A stretch of 64,000 nucleotides of DNA, taken from the NCBI RefSeq assembly GCF_027947595.1, contig NZ_CP116257.1, positions 4,898,001 to 4,962,000 of the forward strand, in the 5' to 3' direction. The notes under the pieces were generated by a model. That model saw only the letters and a list, made by a program, of their open reading frames with translations, did not search any database and was not told the DNA's origin. Shown one piece after another: positions 41,447-49,585 of the stretch (positions within the stretch are counted from its first letter, which is position 1; each line of letters starts with the position of its first letter). This stretch comes from Streptomyces lienomycini. Lineage in GTDB: Bacteria; Actinomycetota; Actinomycetes; Streptomycetales; Streptomycetaceae. The position numbers were made by a program, and so were the translations under genes.

Positions 41447-42175
41447 ATGGCAGAACTCGTCTACCGCCCGGTGATCGGTCTCGCCCGCACCCTGTTCAAG
41501 GCGTGGGACCTCAAGATCGACTGCCAGGGATCGGAGAACATCCCGCGCTCGGGCGGCGCCGTGCTGGTGAGCAACCACATCAGCTATCTGGACTTCGTCT
41601 TCGACGGCCTGGCCGCGCTGCCGCAGAAGCGGCTGGTGCGCTTCATGGCGAAGGAGTCGGTCTTCCGGCACCGGATCTCCGGCCCGCTGATGCGCGGGAT
41701 GAAGCACATCCCGGTGGACCGCAAGCAGGGTGAGGCGGCCTACGCGCACGCCCTGGACTCGCTGAAGTCCGGCGAGATCGTCGGGGTCTTCCCGGAGGCG
41801 ACGATCTCCGAGTCGTTCACCCTGAAGAGCTTCAAGTCGGGTGCCGCGCGGCTCGCCCAGGAGGCGGGCGTCCCGCTGGTGCCCGTGGCGCTGTGGGGTA
41901 CCCAGCGGCTGTGGACCAAGGGCCACCCGCGCAACTTCAGGCGCAGCCACACCCCCATCACCATCCGGGTCGGCGAGGCGATGGAGGCTTCGCGCGAGCA
42001 GTACGCGGGCGCCATCACCCGGCGGCTGCGCGAGCGGGTGCAGGAGCTGCTGGAGGCGGCGCAGCGCGCCTACCCCGTGCGCCCCAAGGGGGCCGACGAC
42101 ACCTGGTGGATGCCGGCCCACCTCGGCGGCACCGCACCGACGCCCGAGCAGCTGCGCACGGCCCAGGCGCTCTGA
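41447..42175 (+). CDS. plsC: 1-acyl-sn-glycerol-3-phosphate acyltransferase family protein
   Basis: The 242-residue protein has the PlsC acyltransferase blocks: LVSNHISYLDFVF with the catalytic H-X4-D, VRFMAKESVFRHRISGPLMRG, GIVGVFPEATIS-like EIVGVFPEATISESF, and VPLVPVALWGTQRL. It transfers an acyl chain to lysophosphatidic acid or a related lipid at the membrane. GAAGGAAGGG precedes the ATG at 41447. Its stop lies inside a hairpin shared with the convergent transglutaminase-like gene. It is single, so which acyltransferase paralog it represents is unclear; the symbol is a family label. Confidence 0.88.
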   Translation: MAELVYRPVIGLARTLFKAWDLKIDCQGSENIPRSGGAVLVSNHISYLDFVFDGLAALPQKRLVRFMAKESVFRHRISGPLMRGMKHIPVDRKQGEAAYAHALDSLKSGEIVGVFPEATISESFTLKSFKSGAARLAQEAGVPLVPVALWGTQRLWTKGHPRNFRRSHTPITIRVGEAMEASREQYAGAITRRLRERVQELLEAAQRAYPVRPKGADDTWWMPAHLGGTAPTPEQLRTAQAL

Positions 42176-42194
42176 GCCGGGCGCCTCAGAGCGC
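42167..42194. terminator. Bidirectional terminator overlapping both stop codons
   Basis: GCGCTCTGAG and CTCAGAGCGC form a perfect 10-bp stem around 8 nt. The left arm contains the PlsC stop and the right arm the stop of the convergent gene, which are only 10 nt apart. Confidence 0.75.
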
Positions 42195-42758
42195 GGCCGG
42201 GAGGGTCTCCCACAGCTGCTGCCGGTCGGCGGCCGCCTTCAGCGTGTCGAGCACCGCCGGGTGCGGTGCCGCGTACAGCTCCGGGTAGTCCGCCTCGCCC
42301 GCCGCGTGGTCCGGCGTGAAGGCCAGGTGTTCCCTCCCCAGGGAGAACCGCGCGTTCACGCCGGGCTTGTTCCCGCGCGGATCCTGTCGGTGCCAGGCGC
42401 CGTCCAGGCGTACGGCGACGAGCCCGTGCACCACGTCGAGCCGCTGGTAGCACAGCGCGGTGGGGATGTCCTCGGCCCGCAGCAGCGCGGTCAGCGCGTG
42501 GGCCTTGGCGTAGCAGATGCCGGTGCGCCGCTCCAGGACGTCGGAGGCCCGCCAGGTGACCCGCGGGTCCCCCGAGTCCTGCGAGTGCGGAATGGTGTCG
42601 CGCACGAACTCGAAGGCCAGCCGCGCATAGTCATACGAGTCCTGCGCCTTCTTGGCGAGTCGGCCGGCCACCTCGCGTACCTGCGCATGGTCGTGGTCGA
42701 TGGCCTCGTCGGCGGCGAGGTACGCGGACAGGTCAGGGGTTTGCTGGATCAGCTCCAT
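42186..42758 (-). CDS. Transglutaminase-like (papain-fold) domain protein
   Basis: The 190-residue protein has the transglutaminase-core layout: VLERRTGICYAKAHALTALL with the catalytic Cys near residue 80, DVVHGLVAVRLDGAW with the His, and HRQDPRGN with the Asp. The N-terminal helices (VAGRLAKKAQDSYDYARLAFEFV in part) precede it. No signal peptide is seen, so it is cytoplasmic. Such proteins act as peptidases or amidases, and the substrate is unknown. The ATG at 42758 is used; a 9-residue longer start at 42785 is possible. Confidence 0.8.
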   Translation of the reverse strand: MELIQQTPDLSAYLAADEAIDHDHAQVREVAGRLAKKAQDSYDYARLAFEFVRDTIPHSQDSGDPRVTWRASDVLERRTGICYAKAHALTALLRAEDIPTALCYQRLDVVHGLVAVRLDGAWHRQDPRGNKPGVNARFSLGREHLAFTPDHAAGEADYPELYAAPHPAVLDTLKAAADRQQLWETLPAAL

Positions 42759-42841
42759 GCCCGCAGAGCATAGGAAAGCGATCACCCGACAGTCAATGAC
42801 TTTTCAGGTGACCGCATACCTATGCATAGAATCGAGGTTCG

Positions 42842-43912
42842 TCAGCGCGCCGTCTCCTCCTTGAGGGCGGCGACGAACGCGTCGACGTCGTCCTCGGTGG
42901 TGTCGAAGGCGCACATCCAGCGCACGTCGCCGGCGGCCTCGTCCCAGAAGTAGAAGCGGAACCGCTTCTGCAGGCGCTCGCTCACCTCGTGCGGCAGGCG
43001 GGCGAAGACCGCGTTGGCCTGCACCGGGTAGAGGATCTCCACGCCGTGCACGGCGCGCACGCCCTCGGCCAGGCGCTGGGCCATCTCGTTGGAGTGCCGG
43101 GCGTTGCGCAGCCACAGGTCCTTGGCGAGCAGCGCCTCCAGCTGCACGGACACGAAGCGCATCTTGGAGGCGAGCTGCATGGACAGCTTGCGCAGGTGCT
43201 TCATGTGGCGCACCGCGTCCTGGTTCAGCACCACGACCGCCTCGCCGAACAGGGCGCCGTTCTTGGTTCCGCCGAGCGAGAGGAGGTCGACGCCGACCGC
43301 GTTGGTGAACGTCCGCATGGGCACGTTCAGGGAGGCGGCGGCGTTGGCTATCCGGGAGCCGTCCAGGTGCACCCTCATCCCGTGCGCGTGGGCGTGCTCG
43401 CAGATGGCGCGGATCTCGTCGGGCGTGTAGAGGGTGCCCAGCTCGGTGCTCTGGGTGATCGAGACGACCTGCGGCATCGCCCGGTGCTCGTCGTCCCAGC
43501 CGTACGCCTGCCGGTCGATCAGGTCGGGCGTGAGCTTGCCGTCGGGGGTGGGGACGGTGAGCAGCTTCAGGCCGCCCATGCGCTCGGGGGCGCCGCCCTC
43601 GTCGACGTTGATGTGCGCGCTCTCGGCGCAGATCACCGCGCCCCAGCGGTCGGTGACCGCCTGGAGCGCGACGACGTTGGCGCCGGTGCCGTTGAAGACC
43701 GGGAACGCCTCGGCGCCGGAGCCGAAGTGGCCGCGGATCACGCGCTGGAGGTTCTCGGTGTAGTCGTCCTCGCCGTACGCGACCTGGTGTCCGCCGTTGG
43801 CCAGGGCCAGGGCGGCGAGCACCTCGGGGTGCGCCCCGGCGTAGTTGTCACTGGCGAAACCGCGGACCTCGGGGTCGTGATGGCGACGCGCGTCGGTCTT
43901 CGGGGGGTTCAC
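42842..43912 (-). CDS. ltaE: Low-specificity L-threonine aldolase family protein
   Basis: The 356-residue PLP enzyme has the aldolase motifs FASDNYAGAHPEVLAAL, VFNGTGANVVALQAVT, ICAESAHINVDEGGAPE and the Schiff-base lysine in LSLGGTKNGALFGEAVV. It should split threonine or related beta-hydroxy amino acids into glycine and an aldehyde. The GTG at 43912 overlaps the stop of the SDR gene by 4 nt (GTGA), which supports this start over the one at 43930. It is the third gene of an operon with DUF6421 and an SDR, so a beta-hydroxy amino acid could be the common intermediate. Confidence 0.87.
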   Translation of the reverse strand: MNPPKTDARRHHDPEVRGFASDNYAGAHPEVLAALALANGGHQVAYGEDDYTENLQRVIRGHFGSGAEAFPVFNGTGANVVALQAVTDRWGAVICAESAHINVDEGGAPERMGGLKLLTVPTPDGKLTPDLIDRQAYGWDDEHRAMPQVVSITQSTELGTLYTPDEIRAICEHAHAHGMRVHLDGSRIANAAASLNVPMRTFTNAVGVDLLSLGGTKNGALFGEAVVVLNQDAVRHMKHLRKLSMQLASKMRFVSVQLEALLAKDLWLRNARHSNEMAQRLAEGVRAVHGVEILYPVQANAVFARLPHEVSERLQKRFRFYFWDEAAGDVRWMCAFDTTEDDVDAFVAALKEETAR

Positions 43913-44655
43913 GGCTTCTCGGTCAGCCACAGACGGTTTCCGTTCACTTCCGCGGCGGGCTTGTCCCAGACACCGGCGACGGCCTCGGCGAGGTCACGCA
44001 CGTCCGTGAAGCCCGCGAACTTCGCGTTGGGACGCTCGGCGCGCATCGCGTCGTGCACCAACGCCTTGACCACCAGGATCGCAGCCGCCGACGTCGGCCC
44101 CTGCTCGCCCCCCGCCTTGCGGAAGTAGTCCGCCATGGCCAGCGTCCACGCCTCGGCGGCGGCCTTGGCGGCCGAGTAGGCGGCGTTGCCCGCGGTGGGG
44201 CTGGACGCGCCGGCGGCGCTGATCAGGACGTAGCGGCCGCGGTCGCTGCGCTGGAGCGCCTCGTGGAAGGCGAGGGAGGTGTGCTGCACGGTGCGGATGA
44301 GCAGCTTCTCCAGGAGGTCCCAGTCGCCGAGTTCGGTCTTGGTGAAGGTCTTGCTGCCGCGCCAGCCGCCGACGAGGTGCACCATGCCGTCGATCCGGCC
44401 GAACTCCTGCTCGGTGCGGTCGGCCCAGGCCCGGGTGGAGTCCGGGTCCAGCAGGTCGACGGTCTCGCCGGTGACGGTGGCGCCGCCGTGCGCGTAGCGG
44501 GCCGCGTCCACGGCCTCGGCGAGCCGCTCCGGGTCGTTGTCCGCGCCGACGACGGTCGCACCCGCCTCGGCGAGCCGCAGCAGCGCGGCCCGTCCGGCGG
44601 GTCCGCCCGCCCCTGCCACCGCGATCACCGCGCCGTCGAGCGTCCCGTTGCCCAT
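43909..44655 (-). CDS. Short-chain dehydrogenase/reductase
   Basis: The 248-residue protein is a classical SDR. The cofactor loop is AVAGAGGPAGRAALLRL (a GAGGPAG variant of TGxxxGxG). VHLVGGWRGSKTF replaces the usual NAG strand, the catalytic Ser lies in YVLISAAGASSPTAG, and the YxxxK motif is AAYSAAKAAAEAW. The ATG at 44655 has GGAGG and a GAGG sequence upstream. It lies 68 nt after the DUF6421 gene and is coupled to the threonine aldolase by a 4-nt overlap. It may oxidise or reduce the same small metabolite. Confidence 0.88.
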   Translation of the reverse strand: MGNGTLDGAVIAVAGAGGPAGRAALLRLAEAGATVVGADNDPERLAEAVDAARYAHGGATVTGETVDLLDPDSTRAWADRTEQEFGRIDGMVHLVGGWRGSKTFTKTELGDWDLLEKLLIRTVQHTSLAFHEALQRSDRGRYVLISAAGASSPTAGNAAYSAAKAAAEAWTLAMADYFRKAGGEQGPTSAAAILVVKALVHDAMRAERPNAKFAGFTDVRDLAEAVAGVWDKPAAEVNGNRLWLTEKP

Positions 44656-44723
44656 GGTCCTCGCCTCCCGAGCCTGCTGAGTCCGTGTCTGCCGTGCGTG
44701 TTCCTGCGAAGTGGCGCCGTCGC

Positions 44724-46121
44724 TCACGCGGCGGCCCGCTCGGCGCCGTCCGCGGTGATGCCCCGGGTGGAGGCGATCACCTTCTTGAGCTTCTTGGACA
44801 GGGCCTCGTAGAACATGCTCAGCGGAAACTCGTCCGGAAGCACGTCGTCGACGAGTTTGCGCGGCGGCAGGGTCAGGTCCAGGGCGTCGGGGCCCTTGGC
44901 CCACTTCGAGCCGGGGTGCGGGGCGAGGTAGGTGGAGACCAGTTCGTAGCCGGCGAACCAGTGGACGATCTTCGGGCGGTCGATGCCGTCGCGGTAGAGC
45001 TTCTCGATCTCGGCGCAGAGCTGGTTGGTGACCTGCGGGGCACGCTGCCAGTCGATGAAGAGCTTGTTGTCGGTCCAGCGGACGACGTCGTGCTTGTGCA
45101 GGTAGGCGAAGAGGAGCTGGCCGCCGAGACCGTCGTAGTTGCGCACCCGCTCGCCGGTCACCGGGAAGCGGAACATGCGGTCGAAGAGCACCGCGTACTG
45201 CACGTCGCGGGCCTGCGGGACGCCGTCGGCCTCCAGCTTCACGGCCTCCTTGAAGGCGGTGAGGTCGCAGCGCAGCTCCTCCAGGCCGTACATCCAGAAC
45301 GGCTGGCGCTGCTTGATCATGAACGGGTCGAAGGGCAGGTCGCCGTGGCTGTGGGTGCGGTCGTGGACCATGTCCCACAGCACGAACGCCTCTTCGCAGC
45401 GCTTCTGGTCGTCGACCAGCGCGGCGACGTCCTCGGGCAGCTCCAGACCCAGCAGGTCCACGGCGGCCTCGGTGACGCGGCGGAAGCGGGCGGCCTCGCG
45501 GTCGCAGAAGATGCCGCCCCAGGAGAAGCGCTCGGGTGCCTCGCGCACGGCGATGGTCTCCGGGAAGAGGACGGCCGAGTTGGTGTCGTAGCCGGCCGTG
45601 AAGTCCTCGAAGGTGATGCCGCAGAACAGCGGGTTGTCGTAGCGGGTGCGCTCCAGCTCGGCCAGCCAGTCGGGCCAGACCATGCGCAGCACGACCGCTT
45701 CGAGGTTGCGGTCCGGATTGCCGTTCTGCGTGTACATCGGGAAGACGACCAGGTGCTGGAGGCCGTCGGCGCGGCTCGCGGCGGGCTGGAAGGCCAGCAG
45801 CGAGTCCAGGAAGTCGGGCACCTGGAAGCCGCCGTCGGCCCAGCGGCCGAGGTCGGTCACCAGGGCCTCGTGGTAGGCGCGGTCGTGCGCGAGGAGCGGG
45901 GACAGCTCCCGGACGGCCTCGGCGACACGGCGTACGGCGTCCTCGGCGGCGGACCGCTCGGGAGCGCCCTCGGCGTCGAAGTCGATCGACCCGTCCTTGG
46001 ACTGCCATGGCCGGATCCGCTCCACGGCATCCTTGAGCACGGGCCACGCCGGGTGCTCCACCACCCTGCTCGCCGGAGGAACGTTCTCCTCCGCACCCAC
46101 CTGCACAAGAATTTCCGTCAT
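44724..46121 (-). CDS. DUF6421 family protein, putative metal-binding
   Basis: The 465-residue protein matches, by recall, the DUF6421 family of actinobacteria. It has no signal peptide or membrane segment. A striking central motif, LWDMVHDRTHSHGDLPFDPF (residues 249-268), contains His253, Asp254, His257 and His259, followed by WMYGLEELRCDL with Glu281/Glu282. This spacing looks like a mononuclear or dinuclear metal site. GGAGGATGGGAC precedes the ATG. It leads the operon with an SDR and a threonine aldolase, whose conserved pairing suggests one small-molecule pathway. The reaction is unknown. Confidence 0.78.
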   Translation of the reverse strand: MTEILVQVGAEENVPPASRVVEHPAWPVLKDAVERIRPWQSKDGSIDFDAEGAPERSAAEDAVRRVAEAVRELSPLLAHDRAYHEALVTDLGRWADGGFQVPDFLDSLLAFQPAASRADGLQHLVVFPMYTQNGNPDRNLEAVVLRMVWPDWLAELERTRYDNPLFCGITFEDFTAGYDTNSAVLFPETIAVREAPERFSWGGIFCDREAARFRRVTEAAVDLLGLELPEDVAALVDDQKRCEEAFVLWDMVHDRTHSHGDLPFDPFMIKQRQPFWMYGLEELRCDLTAFKEAVKLEADGVPQARDVQYAVLFDRMFRFPVTGERVRNYDGLGGQLLFAYLHKHDVVRWTDNKLFIDWQRAPQVTNQLCAEIEKLYRDGIDRPKIVHWFAGYELVSTYLAPHPGSKWAKGPDALDLTLPPRKLVDDVLPDEFPLSMFYEALSKKLKKVIASTRGITADGAERAAA

Positions 46122-46156
46122 GTCCCATCCTCCACGGGAGAAGCTTGCGTCGTCAC

Positions 46157-46186
46157 ACCGTAGGCATACGAGGTTTCTCCAATCAA
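46157..46186 (-). promoter_or_regulatory. Promoter of the DUF6421 operon
   Basis: On the minus strand TTGATT (46181-46186) and TACGGT (46157-46162) are 18 nt apart, about 36 nt before the start codon, leaving room for the GGAGG ribosome site. The rest of the 227-nt spacer to the GDPD gene is comparatively AT-rich, with TAGGCT near 46299 as a possible -10 for the plus-strand gene. Confidence 0.55.
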
Positions 46187-46348
46187 GGGGAGTCTCCGTA
46201 AATTATCCTGCCTCACCCCGGGGTTCGCCGCATTTTTTCCTGCCGAGCGCCGAGTTCGTATACCCGGCGCGGCACGGGGGAAACGGTCCGGCAGGGCCGT
46301 TAGGCTGCCGCCCTGCCCACGCCGACGTCGACGGAAGCGAGTCGAGCC

Positions 46349-47032
46349 TTGAACTTCCTCACCATCGGTCACCGCGGAGCCATGGGTGTCGAACCCGAGA
46401 ACACCCTGCGCTCCTTCGTCGCCGCCGAGCAGGCCGGCCTCGACGTCGTCGAACTGGACCTGCACCTGAGCAAGGACGGCGCCCTGGTCGTCATGCACGA
46501 CGCCGACGTCGACCGCACCACCGACGGCACCGGCGCGATCGCCGACAAGACCCTCGAGGAGCTGCGCGCCCTGGACGCCGGCCGCGGGGAGCGGATCCCG
46601 GTCTTCGAGGAGGCGCTGGACGCCGTCTCGCTGCCGTTGCAGGCCGAGATCAAGGACGTGGCGGCGGCGCGTGTCCTCGCCGAGGTGATGCTCCGCCGGG
46701 ACCTGGTGGACCGGGTGGAGGTGATCTCGTTCCACGACGAGGCCGTCGTCGAGATCGCCCGGCTGGTGCCGGGGGTGCGGACCGCCCTGGTCGCGCAGTA
46801 CTACGGCCCCGAGGTCGTGGACCGCGCCGTGGCGGCGGGCGCCCGGACCGTGTGCCTGGACATCAACAGGATCACGCTGGAGATCGTGCGAAAGGCCCGC
46901 AAGGCGGGGCTGCGGGTCTTCTCCTGGACCGTGAACACGCAGGACCACCTGCGGTTGGTGCGCGCCCTGGGGCTCGACGGCGCGACGACCGACTACCCGG
47001 AGATCAAGCGCACCGGCCGCTTCACCGCGTGA
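46349..47032 (+). CDS. Glycerophosphodiester phosphodiesterase family protein
   Basis: The 227-residue protein has the GDPD motifs IGHRGAMGVEPENTLRSF (catalytic His8 and the Glu metal ligand), VVELDLHLSKDGALVVMHD (second catalytic His) and AEIKD. It hydrolyses glycerophosphodiesters to glycerol-3-phosphate and an alcohol using a divalent metal. No signal peptide is visible, so it is cytoplasmic. The start is a TTG at 46349, supported by the family N-terminus and a GGAAGCGAG upstream. It is divergent from the DUF6421 operon. Confidence 0.9.
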   Translation: MNFLTIGHRGAMGVEPENTLRSFVAAEQAGLDVVELDLHLSKDGALVVMHDADVDRTTDGTGAIADKTLEELRALDAGRGERIPVFEEALDAVSLPLQAEIKDVAAARVLAEVMLRRDLVDRVEVISFHDEAVVEIARLVPGVRTALVAQYYGPEVVDRAVAAGARTVCLDINRITLEIVRKARKAGLRVFSWTVNTQDHLRLVRALGLDGATTDYPEIKRTGRFTA

Positions 47033-47047
47033 GCGGCCGGGAACGCG

Positions 47048-47596
47048 TCACACCAGCTGCTTGACCAGCAGTTCGAACCGCAGGTCGTCCCGCTGCGGAA
47101 TGCCGAAGCGCTCGTCGCCGTACGGAAAGGGCGTCATCTCTCCCGTACGGCGGTAGCCGCGGCGCTCGTACCAGGCGATGAGGTCCTCGCGCACCGAGAT
47201 CACGGTCATGTGCATCTCCGTCACCCCCCACGTCTCGCGGGCCCGCCGCTCCGCCTCCGCGATGACCGTCCTGCCGAGGCCCTCGCCCTGGAGGGCGGGG
47301 CTGACGGCGAACATCCCGAAGTAGGCGTGCGGTCCGCGGTGCTCCAGCTGGCAGCAGGCCACGATCCGGCCGTCCCGCTCCGCCGTCAGCAGGCGGCTGT
47401 CCGGCGACTTGACGACCTCCAGCACCCCCTGGGGGTCGGTGCGCTGCCCCTGGAGTATGTCGGCCTCGGTCGTCCAGCCGGCCCGGCTGGAGTCGCCCCG
47501 GTACGCGGACTCGATGAGCGCGACGATCGCGTCGACGTCGGCGTCGGCCTCGGTGGCGTCGCGATAGGTGAGGGGGCTGGGGGCGGCGGTGTTCAT
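47048..47596 (-). CDS. GNAT-family N-acetyltransferase
   Basis: The 182-residue protein has the GNAT acetyl-CoA motif ALQGEGLGRTVIAEAERRA (the R/Q-x-x-G-x-G/A loop), preceded by the strand AYFGMFAVSP and followed by VISVREDLIAWYERRGYRRTG, the usual beta-bulge and C-terminal helix. It transfers an acetyl group to an unknown amine. The ATG at 47596 is chosen; the frame to 47641 adds a Pro/Arg tail. It converges on the GDPD gene, 15 nt away, and is divergent from the VOC gene at 47677. Confidence 0.9.
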   Translation of the reverse strand: MNTAAPSPLTYRDATEADADVDAIVALIESAYRGDSSRAGWTTEADILQGQRTDPQGVLEVVKSPDSRLLTAERDGRIVACCQLEHRGPHAYFGMFAVSPALQGEGLGRTVIAEAERRARETWGVTEMHMTVISVREDLIAWYERRGYRRTGEMTPFPYGDERFGIPQRDDLRFELLVKQLV

Positions 47597-47676
47597 GTGG
47601 TGCGTCTCCGGTTCGGTGCGTTCTCGGCGCGGCGCGGGCACCGATGAGGGTAACGCCGCCAGTAGCCTCGGGGCCC

Positions 47677-48069
47677 ATGGTGCATGTACTCAGCAGCAGG
47701 ACCCTGCTCCGCCCGACCGATCCCGACCGATCCCGTGCCTTCTACGGCGAGCAGCTCGGTCTCGCCGTCCACCGGGAGTTCGGCACCGGCCCGGAGCGGG
47801 GCACCGTGTACTTCCTCGGCGGCGGCTTCCTGGAGCTCTCGGGACGCTCCGAGGCCCCCCTCGACCCCGCGCTCGCGCTGTGGCTCCAGGTCGAGGACGC
47901 CGCGGCGGTCCACGCCGAGCTGCGTGCCAGGGGCGTCGCGATCGTGCGGCCTCCGGTGAAGGAGCCGTGGGGGCTGGTGGAGATGTGGATCGCGGACCCG
48001 GACGGCACCCGGATCGTGCTGGTGGAGGTGCCCGCGGAGCATCCGCTGCGCTACCGGCCCGGGATCTGA
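47677..48069 (+). CDS. VOC (glyoxalase/bleomycin resistance) family protein
   Basis: The 130-residue protein is one VOC unit: VLSSRTLLRPTDPDRSRAFYGEQLGL at the N-terminus (in parts), VYFLGGGFLELS in the middle, and the C-terminal strand WIADPDGTRIVLVEV with a metal-binding Glu. It may be a lyase, dioxygenase or resistance-type binder; sequence alone does not decide. TAGCCT lies 8 nt before the ATG with no ribosome site, a possible leaderless start. Confidence 0.86.
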   Translation: MVHVLSSRTLLRPTDPDRSRAFYGEQLGLAVHREFGTGPERGTVYFLGGGFLELSGRSEAPLDPALALWLQVEDAAAVHAELRARGVAIVRPPVKEPWGLVEMWIADPDGTRIVLVEVPAEHPLRYRPGI

Positions 48070-48191
48070 GTCGGAGCGGCACGCCGGTGTGCGCCGGATG
48101 GCCGCGGCCCCGGCCCGGCCTTAGCGTGCTGGAGGGGGACGGACGGTCCGCGGCCCAGGTCCGCGGCCCCGGCGGAAGGGCGCCCACCACG

Positions 48192-48956
48192 ATGAAGCTC
48201 CACGAACCGGTGACCGGCGGGCCCTGCTGGGCGGAGCTGGGGACCACCGACCTGGAAGCCGCCAAGCGGTTCTACACCAAGCTGTTCGGCTGGTATCCCA
48301 CGACGGACCCGCGGCAGCAGGCGGGCGGCTACACGATCGCCCGGATCGGCGACGCGGCGGTCGCCGCGCTGACGCCGCTGTACCAGCCGGGTCAGCCGGT
48401 CGCGTGGAACGTGTCGTTCGCGGTGCGCGACGCGGACGCCGCCGTGCGGCAGGTCGCGGCGGCCGGCGGGACGGTCCTGCAGGGGCCCACGGACGTCTTC
48501 GACTCGGGCCGGTTCGTGGTCGTCGCCGATCCGGCCGGGGCGTTGTTCCAGTTGTGGCAGCGGCGTTCCTTCCCCGGCGCGGGGCTGTTCAACGCGCCCG
48601 GCTCGCTGGGCTGGGTGGAGCTGCTCACCCGGGAGCCCGACCGGGCCGCCGACTTCTACACCACGGTCTTCGGCTGGAGCGTGACCGCCTCGGAGAGCTA
48701 TCCGCAGTGGGGGATCGACGGGGCGGACTTCGGCGGCATGGTGACGATGGACGAGAAGTTCCCGCACGAGGTTCCGGCGCACTGGCTGCCCTACTTCGCG
48801 GTGGCGGACGTGAACACCGCCGCGGTCGACACGACCGACGGCGGCGGCACCGTGCTCATGGAGCCCACCTCCGTGCCCGACGGGCCGCGCATCGCCGTCC
48901 TGCGCGATCCGCAGGGAGCGATGTTCGGTGTGTACCGGGCGGGCGACGAGCGCTGA
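48192..48956 (+). CDS. Two-domain VOC family protein
   Basis: The 254-residue protein has two VOC repeats. The first starts PCWAELGTTDLEAAKRFYTKLFGW (in parts) and ends VVADPAGALFQLWQ. The second starts LGWVELLTREPDRAADFYTTVFGW and ends VLRDPQGAMFGVYR. This is the layout of the small actinobacterial proteins annotated as hydroxylases or glyoxalase-like. GGAAGGG precedes the ATG at 48192. It follows the single-domain VOC gene by 122 nt on the same strand and converges on a MarR gene. Confidence 0.88.
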   Translation: MKLHEPVTGGPCWAELGTTDLEAAKRFYTKLFGWYPTTDPRQQAGGYTIARIGDAAVAALTPLYQPGQPVAWNVSFAVRDADAAVRQVAAAGGTVLQGPTDVFDSGRFVVVADPAGALFQLWQRRSFPGAGLFNAPGSLGWVELLTREPDRAADFYTTVFGWSVTASESYPQWGIDGADFGGMVTMDEKFPHEVPAHWLPYFAVADVNTAAVDTTDGGGTVLMEPTSVPDGPRIAVLRDPQGAMFGVYRAGDER

Positions 48957-48985
48957 TCCGCCCGGGGACGCCGGGGTGTCCGCCC

Positions 48986-49585
48986 TCAGGCCCGCAGCGC
49001 GTCCAGGCGGCCCTCCAGCTGTCCCAGCAGCCCTCCGAGGAGCGCCGCCAGCTCGCCCTGCCGGGGACCGTCCACGCCGGACAGGACGGCGGACTCGTAG
49101 GCGAGCTGTTCGGGAAGGATGCCGTCGACGAGGTCACGGCCGGTGTCCGTGAGGCGGACGTGGGCGACCCGGCGGTCGCGGGTGTCGCCGCGCCGCTCGA
49201 CCAGGCCGCGCTCGCTGAGCTGCTTGAGGCGTTTGGTGACGGCGGCGCCGGAGGAGAAGGTCTCGCGGGCCAGCTCGCCGGGGGTCAGCTCGTGCCCGGT
49301 GCGGCGCAGCGCGCCGAGCAGGTCGAACTCGGCGCGGCTGAGGCCCGCGCGGCGCAGCGGGGCGTCCTCGGCCTGCTGGAGGAGGGCGGCGCAGCGGTTG
49401 ATACGGCCGATGATCTCCATCGGCCCGGTGTCGAGGTCCGGGTGGACGGCACGCCACTGGCGTACGACGGCGGCCACGGTGTCCCCGCCCGGCCCCGTTC
49501 TCCCGTCGGCTCCCCCGCCGTACGCTCCCCCGTCACCGGCTCCCGCGTCGCCCCCGGTCGCCGGGTCCCCGTCGGTTGCGGTCAT
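48986..49585 (-). CDS. MarR-family transcriptional regulator
   Basis: The 199-residue protein has a Gly/Asp-rich N-terminal tail of about 35 residues (GDPATGGDAGAGDGGAYGGG). A MarR domain follows: LLGALRRTGHELTPGELARE, SSGAAVTKRLKQLSERGLVE (recognition helix) and the wing RRGDTRDRRVAHVRLTDTG. The ATG overlaps the stop of the FUSC gene by 4 nt (ATGA), so the regulator is translated from the FUSC operon. It probably represses that operon at the palindrome at 51292-51303 and responds to a compound exported by it. Confidence 0.9.
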   Translation of the reverse strand: MTATDGDPATGGDAGAGDGGAYGGGADGRTGPGGDTVAAVVRQWRAVHPDLDTGPMEIIGRINRCAALLQQAEDAPLRRAGLSRAEFDLLGALRRTGHELTPGELARETFSSGAAVTKRLKQLSERGLVERRGDTRDRRVAHVRLTDTGRDLVDGILPEQLAYESAVLSGVDGPRQGELAALLGGLLGQLEGRLDALRA

